Notes: generated from the letters alone by a model not told the origin. Counted from the stretch's first letter, positions 18,767 to 26,510 are shown. The stretch is 44,310 bases of DNA from Clostridiaceae bacterium (GCA_029256485.1 JAQSXU010000053.1:1-44310); one strand, 5' to 3'. Translations and numbers: made by a program.

Positions 18767-19105
18767 CTATAACTGCATTCTATTAAGTTCTTGGTATGCA
18801 TCAACTAGTTTATTTCTTACTTGAATAGCTAACTCCAAGGACATTTTAGCTTCTTCAGTTGCAATCATTACATCATGAATATTAGTATCATCTCCAGATA
18901 CAAACGCCGCTGTTTTATCCTCTGCAGCAACCTGTGAATCATTAACATCATTAAGTTTTGCTTTTAATGTATCAATAAAACTTGTTGAACTATCATTATT
19001 AGTATCCAAAATACTGCTTTTATCATTTACCGATTGATCCAAAACATTATTTATTGTAGAAAAATTTCCATTTTGCGGAATAAATTGATTTGCGCTTATA
19101 TTCAC
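18767..19105 (-). CDS. fliE: Flagellar basal-body junction protein FliE
   Basis: 112 residues of the FliE family, with the C-terminal signature IHDVMIATEEAKMSLELAIQ followed by VRNKLVDAYQELNRMQL. FliE is the first rod component exported and joins the MS ring and export gate to the proximal rod. The N terminus is a little longer than in many homologues and Asn/Ser rich. The start is GTG (19103-19105), behind GGGGG at 7 bases. It lies between flgC and fliF, as in other Firmicute operons. Confidence 0.93.
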   Translation of the reverse strand: MNISANQFIPQNGNFSTINNVLDQSVNDKSSILDTNNDSSTSFIDTLKAKLNDVNDSQVAAEDKTAAFVSGDDTNIHDVMIATEEAKMSLELAIQVRNKLVDAYQELNRMQL

Positions 19106-19116
19106 TGTTTTTCCCC

Positions 19117-19551
19117 CTATCTACCTATTTCCAAAGCCTTAGAAAACATATTTTTTTCTGAACTTACAGCATTTACATTGGCTTCATAAGATCTTGTGGC
19201 AACCATCATATCTGCCATTTCATTCAATATATTTACATTTGGCATATTAACATATCCATCTTGGCCAGCATCTGGATTAGATGGATCATAGACTCTTCTA
19301 AATGGTGATTGATCCTCTGCTATACCAACAGATTTTACTCCCATCATCTTATTTTCATAATCTCCAGTTTCAGGATTTAAGGCATTAGTTAAATTTTCCT
19401 GAAAAACAGCTATTTTTCTTCTATAAGGTTGTCCGTTTTCTCCTCTGGTGGTGTTTACATTAGCTATATTTGATGCTACTGTGTCCATTCTAAGTCTTTC
19501 TGCAGATAAACCTGATGCGCTTATCCTAAGCGTACTAAAAGCGTTAATCAT
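19117..19551 (-). CDS. flgC: Flagellar basal-body rod protein FlgC
   Basis: 144 residues with the rod-protein N terminus ([19 protein letters not shown], then [20 protein letters not shown]) and the FlgC C terminus ([20 protein letters not shown], then [18 protein letters not shown]). FlgC forms part of the proximal rod. The ATG follows AGGAG. It is the second gene of the operon, 21 bases after flgB, and its product is exported before the hook proteins. Confidence 0.95.
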   Translation of the reverse strand: MINAFSTLRISASGLSAERLRMDTVASNIANVNTTRGENGQPYRRKIAVFQENLTNALNPETGDYENKMMGVKSVGIAEDQSPFRRVYDPSNPDAGQDGYVNMPNVNILNEMADMMVATRSYEANVNAVSSEKNMFSKALEIGR

Positions 19552-19572
19552 CTATTTTCTCCTTTCTTTATA

Positions 19573-19974
19573 CTACTTTCCTCCGTTAATTACTTCCTTG
19601 GTCATAGAAAGTCTTGTATTTATTTGGGAAATCATGGCATTGTACATTAGATTATTAGCTGCCAGATTTACCATTTCGTTATCTATATCAACATTATTTC
19701 CATCTTCCTTTAAATTACTGTTATCCTGTTTAACCTGTATATCCCCAGCATTGCCGTTAATTTTAATATGTTTGTCATCGGTGGTTTTCAATTCCAAACT
19801 GTCCGATGAATTTTTTAAGGTTTCTTCAAAGGTTACATATTTCCTTTTATAGTCCTTTGTATTTATGTTAGAAATATTATCTGCAATAACAGTACTTCTT
19901 TCAGAAGAAGCGTCTAATCCTTTTTTCAAGATATTGTATGTGTATTCATTTTTTGACATATTGTTTATTTCCAC
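19573..19974 (-). CDS. flgB: Flagellar basal-body rod protein FlgB
   Basis: About 133 residues, a proximal-rod protein. The rod motif DNISNINTKDYKRKYVTFEE is present near residues 30-50, and the C terminus has the helix EMVNLAANNLMYNAMISQIN. It is the promoter-proximal gene of the flagellar operon in this window. The ribosome site AGGAG at 19983-19987 almost touches an ATG at 19981-19983. A GTG at 19972-19974 lies 9 bases from the site and gives a better start, so it is chosen; the difference is three residues. Confidence 0.92.
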   Translation of the reverse strand: MEINNMSKNEYTYNILKKGLDASSERSTVIADNISNINTKDYKRKYVTFEETLKNSSDSLELKTTDDKHIKINGNAGDIQVKQDNSNLKEDGNNVDIDNEMVNLAANNLMYNAMISQINTRLSMTKEVINGGK

Positions 19975-20327
19975 GCGCACCATCTCCTATACTATATTAT
20001 TATTAGACATTATTTCCAAAATTCCTGCTTAAAAGAAAAAAAATTTAATTAAATTTTATTTTTCATTAAACTTAGCAATATTATTTAGGTTTTAATATGT
20101 AATTAAATTCAATCAAAACACTGCAGAAATTAATTGTAATTGCTCCAGTTTTTATGTAGTTTATTTGTAAAATATATACACATTATTAAATTAGGTTATA
20201 TTATATCTTGAATAATGATTATTAATTAATTAATATTACAAAAAATATTTATTTAATTATACAACATTTGCTATATTAATACTACAAAAAATTCTATTTT
20301 TAGTCATTATATTTTTAATTGCATAAA
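19975..20327. other. A+T-rich leader between flagellin terminator and flgB
   Basis: About 350 bp with no credible gene. It must hold the promoter of the flgB-to-fliA operon, read leftward. Two TATAAT-like hexamers are visible on the minus strand (20200-20205 and 20256-20261), but neither has a convincing -35 at 16-18 bases, and no CCGATA-type sigma-28 element was found. The run ATTAATTAATTAAT near 20220 is simple-sequence A+T. No binding site is named with confidence. Confidence 0.5.
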
Positions 20328-20356
20328 AAAATACAGCATATTACTGCTGTATTTTA
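20328..20356 (-). terminator. Flagellin transcript terminator
   Basis: Read on the minus strand, AATACAGCA and TGCTGTATT pair around a six-base loop and are followed by a run of seven T. It starts 15 bases after the flagellin stop codon. It is a typical intrinsic terminator and makes the flagellin gene a separate unit from the flgB operon downstream. Confidence 0.9.
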
Positions 20357-20370
20357 CACATTTATATTTT

Positions 20371-21267
20371 TTATTTACTTCTTAAGTTATCAAGCACTCT
20401 AAGTATATCCTGAGGCATTTTATTCGTCTGTGCCATTAGTGCATTTGCTGCATCAGCTAATATACTATCCTTTGTATAATTCATCATTTCTTCAGCTATA
20501 TCTGAGTCCCTTATAGAACTTTCAGCCCCAGTAATGGTATCACTCATTTCACTTAAATTCTTGCTGGTGTCGCTTAATCTATTTTCCAGAGCACCATATT
20601 TACTCCTTACTTCTATCACATTGTTCAAGGCACTATCTATAATCTGCAAAGCTGAATCTGTGCTGTGGCCAGCTGTTGCTATATCATAACTGCCTCCATT
20701 CTTAACTTGATTTAGGTTAACTGTACTCATACCTATTGTAGTTGTCAAACTGCCAGCAGTAAGGTCATAAGTTGGTATTTTAATATTTTCACCGGAATTT
20801 GCACCAATAACAGTTTCTATGTAAGTTTGAGGACCAGAACCAATGGCACTACCTGAGGAGAGCAAATTTACACCATTAAATCCTGTATTTTTAGCTAAAT
20901 CTGTAACTCCATCTATCATAGCATCAATTTCTTTTTGAGCTGTGGCTCTATCTGATTGATTATAGGTTCCATTTGCTGCCTGAACCACAAGTTCTCTTGC
21001 TCTTTGAAGCATATTTGTCATGCCTTCTAATCCGCCTTCTGCAGATTGAAGCATACTTACACCATCTTGTGCATTTCTTCCTGCCATTTGAAGCCCTCTA
21101 ATCTGCATTCTCATTCTTTCACTTTGGGCTATAGCATTGGGATCATCTTTGGAACTGTTTAACTTTATTCCAGAAGATATTCTCTCCATAGATATACTTT
21201 GAGATGTTAAAGTTTTATTGTACCTGGTATATATATTTAAAGAAGCTAAATTGTGATTTAGTCTCAA
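20371..21267 (-). CDS. hag: Flagellin
   Basis: 298-residue flagellin. The conserved D0/D1 N terminus has RLNHNLASLNIYTRY, then SQSISMERISSGIKLNSSKD and RNAQDGVSMLQSAEGGLEG. The C terminus has IRDSDIAEEMMNYTKDSILA and NKMPQDILRVLDNLRSK. The variable domain is short (about residues 145-200), giving a smooth, small flagellin. It is exported by the apparatus encoded downstream and forms the filament. The usual start reading MRLNHN is a TTG here (21265-21267), 8 bases after GGAGGTGA; the ATG seven codons earlier overlaps that site. A sigma-28 promoter and a 5' leader with repeated 16-mers precede it. The name hag (or fliC) is used by homology. Confidence 0.95.
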   Translation of the reverse strand: MRLNHNLASLNIYTRYNKTLTSQSISMERISSGIKLNSSKDDPNAIAQSERMRMQIRGLQMAGRNAQDGVSMLQSAEGGLEGMTNMLQRARELVVQAANGTYNQSDRATAQKEIDAMIDGVTDLAKNTGFNGVNLLSSGSAIGSGPQTYIETVIGANSGENIKIPTYDLTAGSLTTTIGMSTVNLNQVKNGGSYDIATAGHSTDSALQIIDSALNNVIEVRSKYGALENRLSDTSKNLSEMSDTITGAESSIRDSDIAEEMMNYTKDSILADAANALMAQTNKMPQDILRVLDNLRSK

Positions 21268-21299
21268 ATTTAAAGTCACCTCCAACATCGTAATTATTA

Positions 21300-21354
21300 T
21301 GGATAAAACACACCATAATTTTAATCATCAATTAAAAATGGATAAAACACACCA
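21300..21354 (-). repeat. Repeated 16-mer in flagellin leader
   Basis: TGGATAAAACACACCA occurs at 21300-21315 and again, identical, at 21339-21354, 39 bases apart. On the transcript both read TGGTGTGTTTTATCCA and lie within the roughly 100-base 5' untranslated leader, the nearer copy about 33 bases before the start codon. A duplicated protein- or RNA-binding site is possible; no known factor is identified from sequence alone. Confidence 0.8.
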
Positions 21355-21380
21355 CTATTAATTGATTCTCATTTAAATAT

Positions 21381-21408
21381 TTTATCGGTATTTAAATTTA
21401 TAACTTTA
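21381..21408 (-). promoter_or_regulatory. Sigma-28 promoter of flagellin
   Basis: On the minus strand TAAA (21405-21408) and CCGATAAA (21381-21388) are separated by 16 bases. This is very close to the Firmicute sigma-D consensus TAAA-N15-CCGATAT. It lies about 115 bases before the flagellin start codon, and its sigma factor is encoded at the left edge of the window. Confidence 0.88.
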
Positions 21409-21464
21409 TAGTAAAAAAAATATTTTTAAATATTACATATATTATATTGGAATAAAACATAATG

Positions 21465-21491
21465 TATAATAGTTATTATTTATAATAACTA
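21465..21491 (+). promoter_or_regulatory. Possible galU -10 and adjoining palindrome
   Basis: TATAAT at 21465-21470 precedes galU by about 85 bases; the -35 region (TTATAT) is poor. Directly overlapping its end is the perfect inverted repeat TAGTTATTA-ttta-TAATAACTA (21470-21491), placed at the expected transcription start. It may be an operator or simply A+T-rich sequence. Confidence 0.4.
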
Positions 21492-21554
21492 AGAGGAATT
21501 CTGTTTGAAATGTAGAATATATAATTAGCAGATAAAGGAAAGGATGTAATCAAC

Positions 21555-22478
21555 ATGATAGTAAAAAAAGCTATAATACCTGCTGCCGGACTAGGAACAA
21601 GATTTCTGCCAGCAACAAAGGCTCAGCCAAAAGAGATGCTGCCTATTGTAGATAAACCTACTATTCAATATATAATAGAAGAAGCAGTGGCATCTGGTAT
21701 AGAAGAAATTCTAATAATCACTGGACGAAACAAAAGAGCAATTGAAGATCATTTTGATAAATCCGTTGAATTAGAAAAAGAGCTGGAAGATCATCAAAAG
21801 GATGATTTATTAAAATTAGTTAAGGACATATCTAATATAGCAAATATATATTACATAAGACAAAAGGAACCTAAGGGACTTGGACATGCAATAAACTGTG
21901 CTAAGACATTTGTTGGAAATGAACCTTTTGCAGTAATGCTGGGTGATGATATAGTAGATAGTAAAGTTCCCTGCTTAAAGCAGCTTATTGATTGTTATGA
22001 AGAATATAAGACTTCCATATTAGGAGTACAAAATGTACCCCATGAAGACGTAAATAAGTATGGAATTGTAAAAGGTATGCATATCGAAAACAGAGTATAT
22101 AAAGTTAAAGATTTAATAGAAAAGCCTTCAATTGAAGAAGCTCCGTCAGATATTGCAATTTTAGGAAGGTATATAATAACTCCACAGATTTTTGATATAT
22201 TAGAAAACACAAAACCTGGAAAAGGCGGTGAAATTCAACTTACAGATGCTTTAAAAACTCTAATTAAAAATGAAGCAATGTATGCATATAATTTTGAAGG
22301 AACCCGCTATGACGTTGGTGATAAATTAGGCTTTTTACAAGCTACCGTTGAATTTGCACTTAAAAGAGACGATCTAAAAATACCATTTATGAAATATCTT
22401 CAGACTCTGAAAGGCAAAGAAGCCTTTAAAGATCTTTATAATGAAGTAACTGCCAACAAACAGCGTGAAAAAAATTAA
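21555..22478 (+). CDS. galU: UTP-glucose-1-phosphate uridylyltransferase GalU
   Basis: 307-residue nucleotidyltransferase making UDP-glucose from UTP and glucose-1-phosphate. The nucleotide-binding motif is complete: IPAAGLGTRFLPATKAQPKE near residues 7-26, followed by MLPIVDKPTIQYIIEEAV. FAVMLGDDIVD carries the metal-binding Asp, and LIEKP and GRYIITPQIFDIL are the usual sugar-site segments. The length is normal. The ATG lies behind AAGGAAAGGATG, and the gene is transcribed divergently from flagellin. UDP-glucose feeds cell-wall teichoic acids, glycolipids and exopolysaccharide; in this place it might also supply flagellin glycosylation, but nothing here proves that. Confidence 0.95.
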   Translation: MIVKKAIIPAAGLGTRFLPATKAQPKEMLPIVDKPTIQYIIEEAVASGIEEILIITGRNKRAIEDHFDKSVELEKELEDHQKDDLLKLVKDISNIANIYYIRQKEPKGLGHAINCAKTFVGNEPFAVMLGDDIVDSKVPCLKQLIDCYEEYKTSILGVQNVPHEDVNKYGIVKGMHIENRVYKVKDLIEKPSIEEAPSDIAILGRYIITPQIFDILENTKPGKGGEIQLTDALKTLIKNEAMYAYNFEGTRYDVGDKLGFLQATVEFALKRDDLKIPFMKYLQTLKGKEAFKDLYNEVTANKQREKN

Positions 22479-22492
22479 TTTATTAAAAAGAT

Positions 22493-22541
22493 AAAGCATA
22501 AAATATACTTTACATTTGGTAGAGTATATTTTATGCTTTTT
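22493..22541 (+). terminator. galU terminator
   Basis: AAAGCATAAAATATACT and AGTATATTTTATGCTTT form a 17-bp perfect stem around a short loop, starting 14 bases after the galU stop. The tail ends in TTTTTAG. It is a strong intrinsic terminator, and near-symmetry lets it also act on leftward transcripts. Confidence 0.9.
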
Positions 22542-22685
22542 AGTTCTTAAATTTATCAATTTATATACAATTATTTTCCTTTAAAGTATATAATTCACTT
22601 AAATATTTATTATATATTAAGCTAATAATATATTTGCAGCGAATGTTTTTCCAAAAATTCAACTAATTTAGGAGGGATTTTAATT

Positions 22686-22892
22686 ATGGCTACAGGAAAT
22701 AAGCAGTTAGAAAGCAACAATTTAAAAGTAATTAAAGATCAAATGAACTATGAAGCTTTACTAAATAAGAAATATAGTGAGTATTCCAGTAAATGCACTG
22801 ACCAGCAGCTAAAAGATTTATGTAATGAAGCTTGTCAGCAGCACAAACAGAATTTTTCTAGTTTAAAATCATATTTAGAATCTCATGAATAA
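22686..22892 (+). CDS. Small coat-associated protein, first of pair
   Basis: 68-residue hydrophilic protein with charged helices (ATGNKQLESNNLKVIKDQMN, then YEALLNKKYSEYSSKC, then QQLKDLCNEACQQHKQNF) and two cysteines in the second helix. It resembles the short proteins encoded just before CotF-type coat genes in clostridia. The gene starts 8 bases after AGGAGGG and is followed 26 bases later by a CotF-family gene, so the pair is probably co-transcribed late in sporulation. No sporulation promoter was identified with certainty. The coat role rests on the neighbour and on resemblance. Confidence 0.75.
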   Translation: MATGNKQLESNNLKVIKDQMNYEALLNKKYSEYSSKCTDQQLKDLCNEACQQHKQNFSSLKSYLESHE

Positions 22893-22918
22893 CTTTTTAT
22901 AAAAGGGAGGAATATTAC

Positions 22919-23179
22919 ATGAACGAAAAAGAATTAATGCAGGATTTATTAGCAACAGAAAAACAGATAATTTCAGCCTACAGCACTGGAATAACAGAAA
23001 CATCCTGTTCAAATTTAAGAAACACACTTGTTACTAACTTTACAAATGCTCAAAATATACAATACAAAGTTTTTGACACAATGAAACAAAAAGGTTGGTA
23101 TCAAACTAAAGATGCACCAGCAAACGAAGTTCAGCAGCTTAAAAACGAAGCCAATCAAATGTCAGGAGAATTAAAATAA
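22919..23179 (+). CDS. Spore coat protein of the CotF family
   Basis: 86 residues matching the CotF/COG5577 domain almost end to end: EKELMQDLLATEKQIISAYS, then TGITETSCSNLRNTLVTNFT, then IQYKVFDTMKQKGWYQTKDA. The fold is a small four-helix, ferritin-like bundle. Members are found in the spore coat or exosporium of Bacillus and Clostridium; their mechanism is unknown. The ATG lies 8 bases after GGGAGG. It is paired with the small gene upstream and followed by a hairpin at 23200-23230. Confidence 0.88.
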   Translation: MNEKELMQDLLATEKQIISAYSTGITETSCSNLRNTLVTNFTNAQNIQYKVFDTMKQKGWYQTKDAPANEVQQLKNEANQMSGELK

Positions 23180-23199
23180 GGAATTTGAAATGATCTTTC

Positions 23200-23230
23200 T
23201 AAGGCAGCAGTAATGATTATTGCTGCCTTA
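23200..23230. terminator. Bidirectional terminator between cotF-like and spo0E-like genes
   Basis: TAAGGCAGCA and TGCTGCCTTA form a perfect 10-bp stem around an 11-base loop, between two convergent genes. U-runs on either side are short (ATTAATTA on the right), so termination strength is uncertain. Confidence 0.65.
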
Positions 23231-23257
23231 ATTAATTATATGAACGCCAATAAAAAT

Positions 23258-23461
23258 TTATTGAGTATTTGACTTGTCTATTAGATTTTTCATTTTAATA
23301 TAATTTAATATTAAATCATCAAGCTTTCTGCTTAGATCAAGTACTTTTTCACAAGAATTAATAACTTCTGAATCACAAGCTACTTCATACAGTGTTTCTC
23401 TAAAAGAATCAATTTCAATATCCATTTTTTTTAATGTTTCTTCAGAATCATCCTTGCTCAT
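23258..23461 (-). CDS. Spo0E-like aspartyl-phosphate phosphatase
   Basis: 67-residue protein of the Spo0E family, two antiparallel helices. The catalytic signature SRKLDDLILNYIK (family pattern SxxLDxLIxxYxK) lies near residues 44-56. Members remove phosphate from Spo0A~P and so delay sporulation. Clostridia lack the Bacillus phosphorelay, so here the target would be Spo0A~P directly; this is inference. The ATG lies behind GGGAGGT. The gene is monocistronic, with a sigma-A promoter about 90 bases upstream and a sequence identical to the 0A-box consensus between promoter and start. Confidence 0.88.
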   Translation of the reverse strand: MSKDDSEETLKKMDIEIDSFRETLYEVACDSEVINSCEKVLDLSRKLDDLILNYIKMKNLIDKSNTQ

Positions 23462-23493
23462 TTATTACCTCCCATTTATTATTTTTATAATAC

Positions 23494-23500
23494 TGGCGAA
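23494..23500 (+). promoter_or_regulatory. Possible Spo0A box in spo0E-like leader
   Basis: TGGCGAA matches the 0A-box consensus TGNCGAA exactly. It lies 33 bases upstream of the spo0E-like start and downstream of that gene's promoter, where bound Spo0A~P could block transcription. A seven-base degenerate match is expected by chance about every two kilobases on both strands, so support is weak. Confidence 0.35.
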
Positions 23501-23549
23501 GTTTTTCTACTTTATTAGTTTTTGGCATCAATGATAATAACATTTATCA

Positions 23550-23578
23550 ATTATACCATATTTTTGTATTTATTACAA
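23550..23578 (-). promoter_or_regulatory. Sigma-A promoter of spo0E-like gene
   Basis: On the minus strand TTGTAA (23573-23578), a 17-base spacer and TATAAT (23550-23555) make a good housekeeping promoter. The -10 is about 90 bases before the start codon, giving a leader of roughly 80 bases. Confidence 0.8.
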
Positions 23579-23639
23579 TTTTATTGTTAACATTCTGTTA
23601 ACATGTTTGACATATAAATGTCACTTGGCATTTATACAA

Positions 23640-23775
23640 TAAAACTATAAGTACACTTTAAAATTACCTTGCAGAAACTACGCCCCTTAAAGTAGTTTCT
23701 GCTCTCCCCCAAAAATTCATAAGTTTAAGCACTATAAAAAAACCTACAGATTTAAATCTGTAGGTTTTCTTTTGG
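23640..23775 (+). ncRNA. Candidate C-rich small RNA
   Basis: Between opp and the spo0E-like gene there is no ORF, yet the plus strand shows a small-RNA layout. Promoter-like hexamers (TTGACA at 23607-23612; TTGGCA at 23625-23630 with TATAAG at 23646-23651) are imperfectly spaced. An 11-bp perfect hairpin GCAGAAACTAC/GTAGTTTCTGC follows (23671-23702), with loop GCCCCTTAAA, then single-stranded CTCTCCCCC (23702-23710). A strong rho-independent hairpin closes it (23739-23768, followed by CTTTT). Unpaired C-runs are typical of Firmicute sRNAs that bind Shine-Dalgarno sequences. The 5' end is a guess; transcription is unproved. Confidence 0.4.
23736..23772 (-). terminator. opp operon terminator
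   Basis: The perfect palindrome AAAACCTACAGATTT/AAATCTGTAGGTTTT, followed on the minus strand by a T-run, begins about 20 bases after the oppA stop. The plus-strand side also ends in TTTTCTTTT, so it can stop rightward transcripts too. Confidence 0.92.
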
Positions 23776-23787
23776 GAATTTTAGTTT

Positions 23788-25458
23788 TTATTTTTGGATA
23801 TATGCATCCTTAAAGAATACAAATCCTAATGGTGACTTATGAACGCCCTTTAAGTAATCCTTTATGCATGCAACATTTGTGTACTCATAAAGAGGTATAA
23901 TAGGCATATCATTCATCAATATATCTTCAGCCTGATGTAATTCAGTTGCTCTCTTTGTAACATCTGTTTCTGCTTTAGCAGCAGCTATTAACTTGTCATA
24001 TTCTGGATTGCTGTATCCTGCAACGTTGTTTCCGCCGCCAGTTACCCACATGTCAAGGAATGTCATTGGGTCAGCATAGTCAGCTATCCAGCCATTTCTA
24101 GCTACTTGATACTGATGCTTTGTTGTAACATCTAATTGAACTTTTCTTTCAACATTTCTTAATGTAACATTGATTCCTAAGTTCTTCTTTAACATATCTT
24201 GGATTGCCTGAGCTATATCCTGATGTCCCTGACCACTGTTATAAAGTATTTCAATAGTTGGGAATCCTTTTCCATCTGGATATCCTGCATCAGCTAATAA
24301 TTTCTTAGCCTGTTCTACGTCAGCAGTTGCTTTGTAGTAATCTTTTGTCTTAAAGTCTGAACCATCTTTTAATATTATTCCCTTTGGAACGAAGCTTGTA
24401 GCTGGTCTCTGTCCGCCTTTAGTAACATTGTTAACTAAAGCTGTTCTGTCGATAGCTAAGTTTATAGCTTTTCTAACATTAACATTCTTTATAGCTTTAC
24501 CAACAGCTGGATTAATTGTATCAATATTATCTGATATGTTGTAGCTGTAGTAGTAAGTTCCAAGGTAAGGATATACCTTAGCTGTTCCATCTTTTATTAA
24601 TGAAGGAATTTCTTGTGCTGGTGGTGATTCGATGTAGTCAAGCTGGCCAGACTTAAATGCTGACATATAACTTGTTTCTTGATCTATCATCTTCATAGTA
24701 ATAGTTGTGATTTTAACTTTATCTTTATCCCAGTAATTGTCGTTCTTAACTAAAGTAATGCTGTCCTTAGGTTTCCATTCTTTCATTTTGAAAGGACCAT
24801 TACTTATGTAAGTCTCTCCTTTGTTTGCCCATCCTTTAGGATCTTTTTCAATAGCATCTTTTCTCAATGGCATATATGTTGGGAATGCCATCAGTGATAA
24901 GAAATATGGAGTTGGGTTTTCAAGAGTTACATCTAATGTATAATCATCAGTAGCTTTTACTCCAACCTGATCAACTGTTGCTTTCTTTGTAGCCTTTGGA
25001 TCAGCACTCATGTTATAAGCCTCACCATTTTTTAAGTAGAATAGCTGATAAGCATAGTCTGAAGCAGTAGCTGGATCTAACGCTCTTTTCCAAGCATATT
25101 CAAAATCCTGAGCTTTTACTGTTTGACCATCTGACCATTTAGCATTCTTTCTTAAATGGAAAGTATACTTCAATCCATCAGCTGAAACATCCCATTTTTC
25201 AGCAACACCAGGTACTACCTGCTCTTTGCTATCTAAGTTTGTAAGTCCTTCGAAGGCATTTTCAATTACGTTACCACCTTCTACGGAACTGTTCAAACCT
25301 GGATCAATAGTCTTAGGTTCTGCTCCTAAATTGTACTTAACTACTTGCTCTGTAGTTTTAGTAGTTGTTGTGCCCTTACCGCAGCCAGCGAAAACTGAAC
25401 CTGCTAATACAAGTGTCATGGCAAGAGCAGCAAATTTTGCTTTTTTACCTTTTAACAT
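23788..25458 (-). CDS. oppA: Oligopeptide-binding lipoprotein OppA
   Basis: 556-residue extracytoplasmic solute-binding protein, SBP family 5. The N terminus is a lipoprotein signal: LKGKKAKFAALAMTLVLAGS, followed by lipobox FAGC. The mature protein starts CGKGTTTTKTTEQ and shows family segments LGAEPKTIDPGLNSSVEGG, VAEKWDVSADGLKYTFHLRK and NVRKAINLAIDR. It captures peptides for the membrane pore encoded upstream. A longer form from 25485 is possible, but ATG at 25456-25458 has AAAGGAGGG 7-8 bases away and starts at the signal peptide, so it is preferred. It is the last gene of the operon. Confidence 0.95.
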   Translation of the reverse strand: MLKGKKAKFAALAMTLVLAGSVFAGCGKGTTTTKTTEQVVKYNLGAEPKTIDPGLNSSVEGGNVIENAFEGLTNLDSKEQVVPGVAEKWDVSADGLKYTFHLRKNAKWSDGQTVKAQDFEYAWKRALDPATASDYAYQLFYLKNGEAYNMSADPKATKKATVDQVGVKATDDYTLDVTLENPTPYFLSLMAFPTYMPLRKDAIEKDPKGWANKGETYISNGPFKMKEWKPKDSITLVKNDNYWDKDKVKITTITMKMIDQETSYMSAFKSGQLDYIESPPAQEIPSLIKDGTAKVYPYLGTYYYSYNISDNIDTINPAVGKAIKNVNVRKAINLAIDRTALVNNVTKGGQRPATSFVPKGIILKDGSDFKTKDYYKATADVEQAKKLLADAGYPDGKGFPTIEILYNSGQGHQDIAQAIQDMLKKNLGINVTLRNVERKVQLDVTTKHQYQVARNGWIADYADPMTFLDMWVTGGGNNVAGYSNPEYDKLIAAAKAETDVTKRATELHQAEDILMNDMPIIPLYEYTNVACIKDYLKGVHKSPLGFVFFKDAYIQK

Positions 25459-25532
25459 TAATAGCCCTCCTTTTATAAGATACAAGTCTAAATTTATTTA
25501 TTATACACGAGCAAAGTGCCCGTGATAATTAG

Positions 25533-26510
25533 CTAATATAAGTGGCAAGCAACGCAGTGGCCGCCTCCCATATCCTTAAGTTCTGGAGTTACTTCAGAAC
25601 AAACTGGTTTTGCATATCTGCATCTTCCCTTGAATCTGCAGCCTGGTGGAGGATCAATTGGTGAAGGTGTTTCACCTTCAAGCATGATTCTTTTATTTGC
25701 AGCTGCCATATCTGGATCAGGTACTGGAATTGCAGACAATAAAGCTTTTGTGTAAGGATGCAGCGGATTGCTGTAAAGTTCACCGCTTTTTGCTACTTCC
25801 ACCATTTTACCCAGATACATAACTCCTATTCTATTAGAAATATGTTTAACCATTGAAAGATCATGGGCAATAAATAAATAAGTTAATCCTAAGTCCTCTT
25901 GCAGATCTTCCAGCATATTAACAACCTGAGCCTGAATAGATACATCCAATGCTGATATTGGTTCATCACAAACAATAAAGTTTGGCTGAACAGCTAAAGC
26001 TCTAGCAATACCTATTCTTTGTCTTTGTCCTCCAGAAAATTCATGAGGATATCTACTGCTATGATCACTATTTAATCCAACTCTTTGTAGTAAGTAGTGA
26101 ACTCTTTCATTTCTTTCTTTAGGTGTCATAAGTTTATGAATATCTATTGCTTCTCCAACAATATCCCCTACTGTCATTCTTGGATCCAATGAAGCATATG
26201 GGTCCTGGAATATCATTTGAATTTTCTTTCTATAAGGAAGTAATTCCTTTGAAGATAATCCAGCAATATCTTTTCCTTCATATATTATTGATCCTGCTGT
26301 AGGTTCATAAAGTTTTATAACAGTTCTGCCTGTGGTAGTTTTACCACAGCCGCTTTCTCCAACAAGACCTAATGTCTCTCCCTTGTTTATTGTAAATGAA
26401 ACATCATCTACAGCTTTTACAAAGCTCTGTTTTTTATTTATTAAACCTTTTGTAATAGGGAAATATTTTTTTAAGTTTTTTACTTCAATTAATGGTGTAT
26501 TTTCACTCAT
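25533..26510 (-). CDS. oppF: Oligopeptide ABC transporter ATP-binding protein OppF
   Basis: 325 residues. Walker A is GESGCGKTT, the Q-loop is MIFQDPYASLDPR, the signature is SGGQRQRIGIARAL, and Walker B is FIVCDEPISALD. The C terminus has the oligopeptide-family extension with a cysteine cluster (PPGCRFKGRCRYAKPVCSE), which in related dipeptide ATPases binds an iron-sulfur cluster. It pairs with OppD to power peptide import. Its start overlaps the oppD stop by one base, implying coupled translation. Confidence 0.96.
   Translation of the reverse strand: MSENTPLIEVKNLKKYFPITKGLINKKQSFVKAVDDVSFTINKGETLGLVGESGCGKTTTGRTVIKLYEPTAGSIIYEGKDIAGLSSKELLPYRKKIQMIFQDPYASLDPRMTVGDIVGEAIDIHKLMTPKERNERVHYLLQRVGLNSDHSSRYPHEFSGGQRQRIGIARALAVQPNFIVCDEPISALDVSIQAQVVNMLEDLQEDLGLTYLFIAHDLSMVKHISNRIGVMYLGKMVEVAKSGELYSNPLHPYTKALLSAIPVPDPDMAAANKRIMLEGETPSPIDPPPGCRFKGRCRYAKPVCSEVTPELKDMGGGHCVACHLY

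Noticed and set aside
20100..20300. Sigma-28 promoter before flgB
   Set aside because: No CCGATA-type element on the minus strand in this spacer; early flagellar operons are usually read by sigma-A.
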